The notes beneath the pieces are model-generated. The model did no database searches and was not told the DNA's origin. It saw only the letters and a program-made list of their open reading frames with translations. Shown here piece by piece: positions 1 to 7,195 of a stretch of DNA of 11,107 nt; the first letter of the stretch is position 1, and every line of letters starts with the position of its first letter. The position numbers were made by a program, and so were the translations under genes. Source of the DNA: Gammaproteobacteria bacterium (lineage in GTDB: Bacteria > Pseudomonadota > Gammaproteobacteria > J044); NCBI GenBank assembly GCA_026995955.1, contig JALWNJ010000341.1:1-11107 (forward strand). The letters run 5' to 3'.

Positions 1-426
1 CGGGAAGTGCAGCGCGGTGTCCGCATGCGGATGCGTGCGTGCCGCGGCCGGCAGCAGGTCTGCCCCCGCTTCCACGAGCGGGTACAGATCGGAGCGTGTG
101 GCCAGGATGTCGGCAAAGCGCTCGGCTTGGCGCGCATCGCGTGGCAGCTGGATCACGCCGCAGCGGCGATGTGGTACCCCGGAGAGCGGCCCGTCCAGCA
201 GCCGGCCCAGCCAGCGGAAGGCCTCCAGATAGAGCGCCTCCCGCGGCGAGGGCCGGCGCTCGGGCACCGGCATGAAGATACCGGCCGGGTTGCCGGAGGC
301 CCCGGCGGCGGGGCGGGGAGCCGCATCGAGCACGGTCACCGGGTGGCCGCGTCGTGCCAGTTCGAAGGCCATGCTGCTGCCGGCCAGGCCGGCGCCGATG
401 ACCAGAAACGGCCGCACGGGGGTCAT
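1..426 (-). CDS. mnmC: FAD-dependent oxidoreductase of the MnmC C-terminal (oxidoreductase) type, 3' part missing
   Basis: The 142 visible residues begin MTPVRPFLVIGAGLAGS, a Rossmann dinucleotide-binding motif (GxGxxG) at residues 11-16, followed by a GASGNPAGIFMP segment near residues 43-54 and a CGVIQLPRDARQAER segment. These two segments match the FAD oxidoreductase half of bifunctional MnmC, which removes the carboxymethyl group from cmnm5(s2)U34 of tRNA wobble bases. The start is ATG at 426, overlapping the yadH stop as ATGA, so translation is probably coupled to yadH. Oddity: the protein begins straight at the FAD domain, so the SAM-dependent methyltransferase half that precedes it in E. 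coli MnmC is absent. The gene runs off the left edge, so its length and C-terminus are unknown. The alternative is a general DAO-family amine oxidase. The MnmC call is from motif resemblance. Confidence 0.78.
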   Translation of the reverse strand, partial: MTPVRPFLVIGAGLAGSSMAFELARRGHPVTVLDAAPRPAAGASGNPAGIFMPVPERRPSPREALYLEAFRWLGRLLDGPLSGVPHRRCGVIQLPRDARQAERFADILATRSDLYPLVEAGADLLPAAARTHPHADTALHFP

Positions 427-1193
427 GAGCGCAGGCCGGTTCCCCGCACCAGCAGCACATGGCACCAGCCGTACAGCACGGCGATGAACAGCAGCACGAT
501 CGCGAACGAGGTAGCGAGCGCGATGTCGCTCTTGCCGAGCATGGCGAAGCGGAAGCCATCGATCATGTACAGCACGGGATTGAACAGCGAGACCTTCTGC
601 CAGATCGGGGGCAGGATGGAAACGCTGTAGAACACACCGCCAAGATAGGTCAGCGGCGTGAGCACGAAGTTGGGAATGATGGAGATGTCGTCGAAGGAAT
701 TGGCATAGATGGCGTTGATCAGCCCGCCGAGCGAAAACAGGATACAGGTCAGCACTGCAATGCCCAATGCCACCCAGGGGTGCTCGAAACGCACCTCGCT
801 GAACAGGAACGCCACTGCCATCACCGCCAGGCCGACGGTGAGGCCGCGCGCAATGCCGCCGGCCGTGTATCCTGCAATGATGACGAAGTTGGGGGTGGGC
901 GAGACCAGGATCTCCTCGATGTGATGGTGGTACTTGGCCTGGTAGAACGAGGACACCACATTGGCATAGGCATTGGTGATGACCGACATCAGGATCAGGC
1001 CCGGCACAATGTAGTCCATGTAGGAGAAGCCCTGCATGTCGCCGATCTGGCGCCCGATCAGCTTGCCGAAGATGACGAAGTAGAGCGTGGTGGTGATGAC
1101 CGGCGGCAGGATGGTCTGCATCCAGATGCGCACGAAGCGCAGGAATTCGCGGATCAGCAGGGTCTGGAAGGCAACCAGCGAGGGATTCTTCAT
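423..1193 (-). CDS. yadH: ABC-2 type transporter permease (YadH family)
   Basis: This is an inner-membrane permease that pairs with the ATPase encoded just upstream. The exported substrate is unknown. The 256-residue length equals E. coli YadH as I recall it, and the resemblance is continuous: RIWMQTILPPVITTTLYFVI near residues 22-41, GFSYMDYIVPGLILMSVITN, then FDDISIIPNFVLTPLTYLGG and LFNPVLYMIDGFR, ending in the family-typical GTGLRS. Several hydrophobic segments are evident, as expected for a six-helix ABC-2 permease. The reading frame extends 20 codons further upstream, but ATG at 1193 (MKNPSLVAFQ) fits the family length and forms an ATGA overlap with the yadG stop. No strong Shine-Dalgarno is visible, which fits translational coupling. 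It lies between yadG and the MnmC-like gene in one operon. Confidence 0.93.
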   Translation of the reverse strand: MKNPSLVAFQTLLIREFLRFVRIWMQTILPPVITTTLYFVIFGKLIGRQIGDMQGFSYMDYIVPGLILMSVITNAYANVVSSFYQAKYHHHIEEILVSPTPNFVIIAGYTAGGIARGLTVGLAVMAVAFLFSEVRFEHPWVALGIAVLTCILFSLGGLINAIYANSFDDISIIPNFVLTPLTYLGGVFYSVSILPPIWQKVSLFNPVLYMIDGFRFAMLGKSDIALATSFAIVLLFIAVLYGWCHVLLVRGTGLRS

Positions 1194-2143
1194 CGTTCTG
1201 CCCCGGTTTCGTTGCGTTCCCTGCGCTGCTGCCGATCGTCGTTGACCAGGCACATGAACAACTCCTCGAGCCGGTTGTTCTTGTTGCGGATGCTGCGCAC
1301 CCGGATGCCAGCCTGCTGCAGGCCGCAGAACAGGTCGTTGACACGACCGGTGAACACATCGGCCTCCAGGCTCAGGTCGTCACGATGGCGCAGCGCGGCC
1401 CCGTCGATTACCGGCAGGTGCTCGACCGGGTGTTCCAGGTCGAGGATCAGCGTCTCCATGTTGATCTCGTTGAGCAGGGCCTGCATGCTGGTGTTCTCGA
1501 TCAGCTCGCCATGATCGATGATGCCGATGTTGCGGCACAACCGTTCTGCCTCTTCGAGATAGTGGGTGGTAAGAATGATGGTGGTGCCGCTCGCGTTCAG
1601 TTCGGTGAGGAACTGCCACATCGAACGCCGCACCTCGATGTCCACCCCCGCTGTGGGTTCGTCGAGAATGAGCAGACGCGGTTCGTGGATCAGCGCGCGT
1701 GCGATCATCAGGCGCCGCTTCATGCCGCCCGAAAGCTCCCGTGCCGGCTCGCGCCGCTTGTCCCACAGGTCGAGCTGCTCCAGCAGCGCGCGCGCCCTGC
1801 GCTTGCACACTGGTCGCGGCAAGCCGTAGTAGCCCCCCTGGTTGATGACGATCTCCTCCACCGGCTCCCAGACATTGAAGTTGAACTCCTGCGGAACCAG
1901 GCCGATACAGCGCTTGGCGGTGCGGGTTTCGCGGTCGATGTCGTGGCCGAACACACGCACGGTGCCAGCGGTCTTCGTCACCAGTGTGGTGATGATGCCG
2001 ATGGTGGTGGACTTGCCGGCCCCGTTGGGGCCGAGCAGGGCATAGAAGTCCCCGGCCGCTACACTGAGGCTGATGCCCTTGAGGGCTTCCAGGCCGGTGC
2101 GATACACCTTGCGTACATCGACGAGTTCCAGGGCAGGGGGCAT
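1190..2143 (-). CDS. yadG: ABC transporter ATP-binding protein (YadG family)
   Basis: This is the cytoplasmic ATPase of a YadGH ABC-2 exporter. From ATG at 2143 it is 317 residues. The Walker A motif GPNGAGKST is at 38-46, a Q-loop glutamine is in LVPQEFNFN near 85, the ABC signature LSGGMKRRL is at 137-145, Walker B LLILDEP is at 157-163 and the switch histidine is at about 194 (ILTTHYLEEAE). The C-terminal stretch NKNNRLEELFMCLVN is close to E. coli YadG. GTG at 2161 would add MRGQTP, but the ATG start gives MPPALELVDVRKVY, which aligns with the YadG N-terminus, and a GGAC-like Shine-Dalgarno lies upstream of it. It is first in the yadG-yadH-mnmC-like operon and divergent from the aminopeptidase gene. 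Confidence 0.94.
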   Translation of the reverse strand: MPPALELVDVRKVYRTGLEALKGISLSVAAGDFYALLGPNGAGKSTTIGIITTLVTKTAGTVRVFGHDIDRETRTAKRCIGLVPQEFNFNVWEPVEEIVINQGGYYGLPRPVCKRRARALLEQLDLWDKRREPARELSGGMKRRLMIARALIHEPRLLILDEPTAGVDIEVRRSMWQFLTELNASGTTIILTTHYLEEAERLCRNIGIIDHGELIENTSMQALLNEINMETLILDLEHPVEHLPVIDGAALRHRDDLSLEADVFTGRVNDLFCGLQQAGIRVRSIRNKNNRLEELFMCLVNDDRQQRRERNETGAER

Positions 2144-2149
2144 GGGTGT

Positions 2150-2179
2150 TTGTCCGCGCACGGGTGACCCGCTATTCTA
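2150..2179. promoter_or_regulatory. Candidate divergent promoter region between yadG and the aminopeptidase gene
   Basis: On the plus strand TTGTCC (2150-2155) and TATTCT (2173-2178) are separated by exactly 17 bp; each matches 4 of 6 sigma-70 consensus bases. This would start the aminopeptidase transcript near 2185. On the minus strand the same AT-rich spot reads TAGAAT (2174-2179), 5 of 6 to the -10 consensus. It would start yadG transcription near 2167, upstream of ATG 2143. No good minus-strand -35 was found. The two -10 elements overlap almost completely, so the two promoters could compete. The assignment is by eye only. Confidence 0.35.
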
Positions 2180-2224
2180 TCGCGAACCACCCCTCCGTGG
2201 TGGCCCCTTCCTGCGGAATGGCCC

Positions 2225-3610
2225 ATGAACGAACTCCTCGATACCCGAAGCCAGGACTGCCGTCCTCTCCATCTGTTGACGCCGGACGGGTTTGATGCCT
2301 GGCGCCAGGTACGGCCTGCGCACGAACGGCGCTGGCTGGCGCAGAACGACTGCCGCGGTCGCGACGGTGATCTCTGCCTGTTGCCCGGAGCCGATGGCGC
2401 GGTCAGCGGCGCCGTGCGCGTTGCCGAGACTTTCGATACCTGGACCCTGGGCGATCTGGCCACCCGTCTGCCCGGCGGTTGCTGGCGCCTGGAAGCAGAG
2501 GATCTTGAGGAAGGGCAGCAGCTTCGGTTGGCACTGGGTTGGGTGCTGGGCGGCTATCGCTTCGCGCGCTATCTCAGTGAGCAGGACGAGCCCGAACCGG
2601 CCCGGCTGAGGGTGGACGAGGCGCTGGCGCGCCGGGTGGCAGGCATTGCCGACGGCATCTATCTGGTGCGTGATCTGGTCAATACCCCGGCCGAGGACAT
2701 GATGCCGCAGCATCTGTCTGCCGTCATGCAGGAACTGGCGGCGCAATACGCTGCCGAGTTTCATGAAGTGGTGGGCGAGGCGCTGCTGGAGCAGAACTAC
2801 CCGGCCATCCATGCCGTCGGTCGCGCCAGCCGACATGCGCCGCGCCTGTTGGATCTGCGCTGGGGCGCGGCCGATGCGCCCCGCATCACGCTGGTGGGCA
2901 AGGGCGTGTGTTTCGATTCCGGCGGGCTGGACCTGAAACCGGCCAACGCCATGCGGCTCATGAAGAAGGACATGGGCGGTGCCGCCCATGCCCTGGGCCT
3001 GGCTCGGATGATCATGGCCACAGGTCTGCCGGTGCGGTTGCGAGTGCTGATCCCCGCGGTGGAGAATGCGGTGTCCGGCAATGCCTTTCGCCCCGGCGAT
3101 GTGATCGCGACGCGCAAGGGGCTCTCCGTAGAGATCGAAAACACCGATGCCGAGGGGCGGCTGGTGCTCTGTGATGCGCTGGCCGAGGCCTGCAACGAGT
3201 CGCCCGAACTGCTCGTCGACTTTGCCACCCTCACCGGGGCCGCGCGCGTGGCCCTGGGCACCGAGGTGCCGGCCCTGTTCGCCTCGAACGATGGTCTGGC
3301 GCGCGAGGTGATGTCGGCCGCGCAGGACTGGTCCGACCCGGTGTGGCAACTGCCGCTGCACGCACCCTATGCGGAACAGCTCAAGAGCCGCATCGCGGAC
3401 CTCATGAACTGCAGCAGCGGCGGTTTCGGTGGCGCCATCACCGCCGCCCTGTTCCTGCAACGCTTCGTCGAGGCGGACACGCCCTGGCTGCACTTCGACC
3501 TGATGGCCTGGAACAACCGCGCCCGGCCCGGCCGCCCCGAGGGCGGCGAGGCCATGGGTCTGCTCGGGCTGTTCGACTGGCTCGGCCAGCGCTATCCGAT
3601 TGCGTCGTAA
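2225..3610 (+). CDS. M17 leucyl aminopeptidase family protein
   Basis: This is a cytosolic metallo-aminopeptidase that releases N-terminal residues from peptides. It is 461 residues, somewhat shorter than E. coli PepA (about 503), the difference being in the N-terminal regulatory domain. The catalytic C-terminal domain is intact: VGKGVCFDSGGLDLKPA (224-240) gives Lys226 and Asp231 as metal ligands and Lys238. MKKDMGGA supplies Asp249, and the M17 signature NTDAEGRLVL (306-315) supplies Asp308, Glu310 and Arg312. All expected two-metal and catalytic residues are present. ATG 2225 has a GGA Shine-Dalgarno at 2215-2217, seven bases upstream. It is divergent from yadG and 28 bp upstream of dusA. 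I do not give it pepA or pepB because it fits neither closely enough by eye. Confidence 0.93.
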   Translation: MNELLDTRSQDCRPLHLLTPDGFDAWRQVRPAHERRWLAQNDCRGRDGDLCLLPGADGAVSGAVRVAETFDTWTLGDLATRLPGGCWRLEAEDLEEGQQLRLALGWVLGGYRFARYLSEQDEPEPARLRVDEALARRVAGIADGIYLVRDLVNTPAEDMMPQHLSAVMQELAAQYAAEFHEVVGEALLEQNYPAIHAVGRASRHAPRLLDLRWGAADAPRITLVGKGVCFDSGGLDLKPANAMRLMKKDMGGAAHALGLARMIMATGLPVRLRVLIPAVENAVSGNAFRPGDVIATRKGLSVEIENTDAEGRLVLCDALAEACNESPELLVDFATLTGAARVALGTEVPALFASNDGLAREVMSAAQDWSDPVWQLPLHAPYAEQLKSRIADLMNCSSGGFGGAITAALFLQRFVEADTPWLHFDLMAWNNRARPGRPEGGEAMGLLGLFDWLGQRYPIAS

Positions 3611-3638
3611 TGTGTCGCGGTTTGTGGCCAAGTACGAT

Positions 3639-4643
<1,005 letters not shown>

Positions 4644-5405
4644 CCCATTCGTAGAGTTCGAAGCCGGGCGAGAACTCGATCATGCTGAGCTTGGCGTCTT
4701 CGTAACTGCTGGCATAGGCGGCTGCCGTGTCGAGATAGTAGATGTTGGCCACCTGCACTGCGTTCTTGAGAGGGGTATGGCCGCAGATGAGGAGGTCCAC
4801 GCCCTCTACCGGCATGGCCTCGCCCGACAGCTCCGCCATGCGCAGGCGGGTACGCGACCAGACGGCGTAGTTGACTGCGCGCGGATCCTGCTGCAGGGCC
4901 AGCAGAAACTCGTCCCAGGTCATGCCCTGCGCCACATCAGCATGGATGATGCCCACCCGGCGGCTGCCGATCTGGATTTCCATGGCGATGGGCAGCTCGC
5001 GAATGGTCTCGATGAAACGCTGCCGCGTGTCTTCGTCGAGGTCCAGCCACCACTCGCCGCCGTTGATGTTGACCCAGGTGTGCATGTCGCCATTGGGGTG
5101 GACGGCGTCCAGCATCAGCCGCTCGTGGTTGCCCTGGATGGCATGGAACCAGGGCTGCTCGAGGTATTCCAGGGCGCGGTGCGATTCGGGGCCGCGGTCG
5201 ATGAGATCGCCCACCGAGAACACGCGGTCGTGCTCGGGCTCGAAGCCGACCTCGTCCAGCAGGTGGTCGAGACTGGAGAACATGCCGTGAATGTCGCCCA
5301 CCGCGAAGTCCCTCCCTTCGAGGTTCTCGGGGAAGTACTGCACGGGCCGCGAGGGCATGGGCGCAAAGTCACTCACACGGATGATGGCCTCTTTGACACA
5401 CCATC

Positions 5406-5434
5406 AATCTAGAGCCATTTGCGAGGAGTTGCAA
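5406..5434 (-). promoter_or_regulatory. Candidate sigma-70 promoter of the phosphatase gene
   Basis: Read on the minus strand, TTGCAA (5434-5429) and TAGATT (5411-5406) are 17 bp apart. Each matches 4 of 6 consensus bases. The predicted start near 5399 would give a leader of about 22 nt before GTG 5376. The hairpin at 5442-5464 lies immediately upstream. Confidence 0.4.
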
Positions 5435-5441
5435 GCAATTC

Positions 5442-5464
5442 ATTGAAACCACGATGGTTTCAAT
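5442..5464 (-). terminator. Perfect 9-bp hairpin over the stop codon of the ferredoxin-oxidoreductase gene
   Basis: ATTGAAACC (5442-5450) and GGTTTCAAT (5456-5464) form a perfect inverted repeat with a 5-nt loop. The TGA stop of the upstream minus-strand gene (5462-5460) lies in one arm. The stem is AT-rich and no clear U-tract follows on the minus strand (GAATTGCTTGC follows). It is therefore a weak intrinsic terminator at best. It could instead be an operator dyad just upstream of the phosphatase -35, or a 3'-end stabilising hairpin. Confidence 0.4.
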
Positions 5465-6923
5465 CTTCGGTCGTGCCCTGGCGCAGAGGTTCGCAGCGGA
5501 CCTGTGCGGTGGGCAGGCCGCGTGCAGTGAAGTGCGCTGTCACCCGTTCGCAGAAGTCCTCGGGTCCACTCACATAGAGATCGTGGTCGGCCAGCCCGGT
5601 CTCGACGACCTCGAAGGCGCGCAGATCCAGCTCGCTGGGTGCCTCGGCCATGAGCCGATGATAGTAGAGGTTGTCCAGGGCATCGTCCCAGGCCCGGCAC
5701 TGGTTGTCGAGGTAATGTCCGCCCTCGGGGGCGGCCCAGAACAGGTGGATGTCCTCGGCCTTCTCCAGCTGCATGGCATGCTCCACCAGGCTCTTGACGG
5801 GGGCGAACCCGGCCTCCCAGGCGACGAAGATGATTGAGTGCTCCGACTCGTCGTGAAGCACGAAGTCCCCCCTGGGGGCTTCCAGGTGAAGCGTGGCCGG
5901 GGGCTTGTCACGCAGCTGTCGCGTCAGGGGCGTATCCAGGCGCATGTCCACATGAAACTCGAGGTTCATGTCGTCGCACGGGCAGCTGGCGATGCTGTAG
6001 GCCGCACCCTGGCGGTCGCTGCCCTTGAGGATCGCATATTGTCCGGCCAGGAAGCGCAGCCGGCGCGAGCGCGGTGTGCGCAGCTGCAGACGCCCGATGT
6101 GTTCGTCGATCATGGCGAACCGGCGCACCCGGGCATCGATGTGCTGCAGCGGGATGTCGGCGCTGCCATGGGCCTCGGCCGTTTCCAGCACCACATCGGT
6201 GAGTGGCGTGTAGCTGCAGGTGAGGATCATGCCATCGAGCTTCTCGGCCTCGCTGAACACATGATCGTGGGGCCTGAGCTGTCGCACCTGGCCCGAGACC
6301 ACCCGTGCCCGGCACTTGCCGCAGGCGCCGTTGGAACAGCCGTAGTCCACGGCCAGGCCGGCCTTGAGTGCGGCCTCGAGCAGGCTTTCGTTGCCCTGCA
6401 CGAAGTAGTCGTGTCCCGAGGGCAGCAAACGCACATGGGCCTCCAGCACCGACAGCACCCTGTCCCGGGCGATGGCGGCCTTGGGGAAATCGGGGCAGGC
6501 GGAAGGGTCGTCCAGCAGCCGATGGAACCGATCGCGCAGCGCGCGCAGGTCGGTGTCGCCCTGTTCCACGGCTTCGTCCAGCAGGCGCGACATCTCGTCG
6601 ATGATCCAGCTGTAGCGGCACAGGCTGGCCTTGGCCTCGGCCAGTTCCTGACCCAGGTGGCCGAGACGCAGATGCAGGGCACGGGCATCCGGGAGAGTGT
6701 CGTCATCGGGCAGCTTGTGCACCGCCTCGGCCATGATGCGTTCCACCCGCTCGATCATGGTGTTGTCCTCGACCTGCGCGTCGGGATAGGCGCGCAGCAA
6801 CTCGCTCATCTCGAGCTGGCCCTCGAAGGTCTGCAGCTCACCGTTCTGGATGCGCTGCTGTAGCTCGGTGCGGGTGGTGCCGACGAGGCGGGCGGCACGG
6901 GAGAGTGAGATGTAGCGTTCCAT
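5460..6923 (-). CDS. HTH-like / 2Fe-2S ferredoxin / FNR-like oxidoreductase fusion protein
   Basis: This is a 487-residue soluble protein with three parts. Residues 1-50 (MERYISLSRAARLVGTTRTE onward) look like a small MerR/excisionase-type helix-turn-helix: a YISLSEAA-like helix, a turn, then LQQRIQNGEL and a short FEGQLEMSELL. Residues about 55-160 are a largely helical linker. Residues about 170-250 are a plant-type 2Fe-2S domain with ligands Cys196, Cys201, Cys204 (CSNGACGKC) and Cys236 (LTCSY). Residues about 258-480 resemble an FAD/NAD(P)-binding reductase, ending with YVSGPEDFCERV. The flavin motif RxYS reads AAYS (307-310) and the usual GGTGxAP reads WEAGFAP (369-375). The flavin or nucleotide site is therefore altered, or this is a divergent subfamily. 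ATG 6923 has a GGAG Shine-Dalgarno (6931-6934 on the plus strand) seven bases upstream. Electron donor, acceptor and any DNA target are unknown. Confidence 0.85.
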   Translation of the reverse strand: MERYISLSRAARLVGTTRTELQQRIQNGELQTFEGQLEMSELLRAYPDAQVEDNTMIERVERIMAEAVHKLPDDDTLPDARALHLRLGHLGQELAEAKASLCRYSWIIDEMSRLLDEAVEQGDTDLRALRDRFHRLLDDPSACPDFPKAAIARDRVLSVLEAHVRLLPSGHDYFVQGNESLLEAALKAGLAVDYGCSNGACGKCRARVVSGQVRQLRPHDHVFSEAEKLDGMILTCSYTPLTDVVLETAEAHGSADIPLQHIDARVRRFAMIDEHIGRLQLRTPRSRRLRFLAGQYAILKGSDRQGAAYSIASCPCDDMNLEFHVDMRLDTPLTRQLRDKPPATLHLEAPRGDFVLHDESEHSIIFVAWEAGFAPVKSLVEHAMQLEKAEDIHLFWAAPEGGHYLDNQCRAWDDALDNLYYHRLMAEAPSELDLRAFEVVETGLADHDLYVSGPEDFCERVTAHFTARGLPTAQVRCEPLRQGTTED

Positions 6924-6999
6924 TCAGTGGCTCCGGTGGCAGTGGGTTGTCATTCTGTTTTCATCTTAGCCCGAAAGTTGCATGAAGTTGCCGGATGGA

Positions 7000-7100
7000 T
7001 GTGCGTCTGGCGTGTTCGATCGTGCCACTTTGGAACACCAGGCGTAGTGATTACTACGGTTGGCGTGAAAAGTGGTGCGATCGGGCGCGCCAGGCGTGCA
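7000..7100 (+). ncRNA. Candidate structured plus-strand RNA: long hairpin with 32 consecutive pairs
   Basis: Bases 7000-7031 pair with 7100-7069 without a gap: 24 Watson-Crick pairs and 8 G-U pairs, with no A-C mispair. Above a small internal mismatch region the stem continues (7035-7041 with 7060-7066, then CGTAGT 7043-7048 with ACTACG 7053-7058) to a GATT loop at 7049-7052. The G-U pairs exist only if the plus strand is transcribed; on the minus strand they become A-C mismatches. This favours a plus-strand RNA, antisense to the neighbouring gene direction. No convincing plus-strand promoter was found, and the pattern could also arise in a decaying palindromic element. I do not recognise a known RNA family. 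Confidence 0.35.
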
Positions 7101-7143
7101 GACGCCGGCAAAGCGTGCTGAAAATGAAGCACGACCAGCTGAT

Positions 7144-7186
7144 GGGCAAAACGGTTTTCGTGTCAACATTGGCTTGCCTTTTGTTT
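7144..7186 (+). terminator. Weak intrinsic-terminator-like hairpin with T-rich tail
   Basis: GGGCAA (7144-7149) can pair with TTGCCT (7174-7179) (five Watson-Crick pairs plus one G-U), followed at once by TTTTGTTT (7179-7186). The 24-nt loop is long and its interior pairing is poor, so termination strength is doubtful. Its position, 3' of the long hairpin on the same strand, would suit the end of a plus-strand transcript. Confidence 0.22.
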
Positions 7187-7195
7187 GAAGTGGCA

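Noticed and set aside
379..393. GC palindrome GCCGGC-CAG-GCCGGC.
   Set aside because: It lies in codons for the Gly/Ala-rich Rossmann loop (GAGLAG) of the FAD gene, and GC-rich codon choice explains it.
459..1514. Long plus-strand open frame of 351 codons, plus similar long frames at 2177-3688, 5838-6863 and 8271-9452.
   Set aside because: Each lies opposite or across clearly recognisable genes and translates to compositionally odd sequence. These are GC-rich shadow frames.
5442..5450. ATTGAAAC, which resembles the end of many CRISPR repeats.
   Set aside because: It occurs as a single hairpin, with no repeated units or spacers.
6927..7132. Short open frames on both strands across the inverted repeat.
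   Set aside because: They are translations of the palindrome itself, have no Shine-Dalgarno support and resemble no protein I know.
7161..7166. Perfect TTGACA (-35) on the minus strand inside the inverted-repeat block, possibly driving the ferredoxin-oxidoreductase gene.
   Set aside because: At 16-18 bp spacing only CATCAG-like sequences follow (about 3 of 6 to the -10 consensus), so there is no convincing promoter. It may be only part of the element's terminal motifs.
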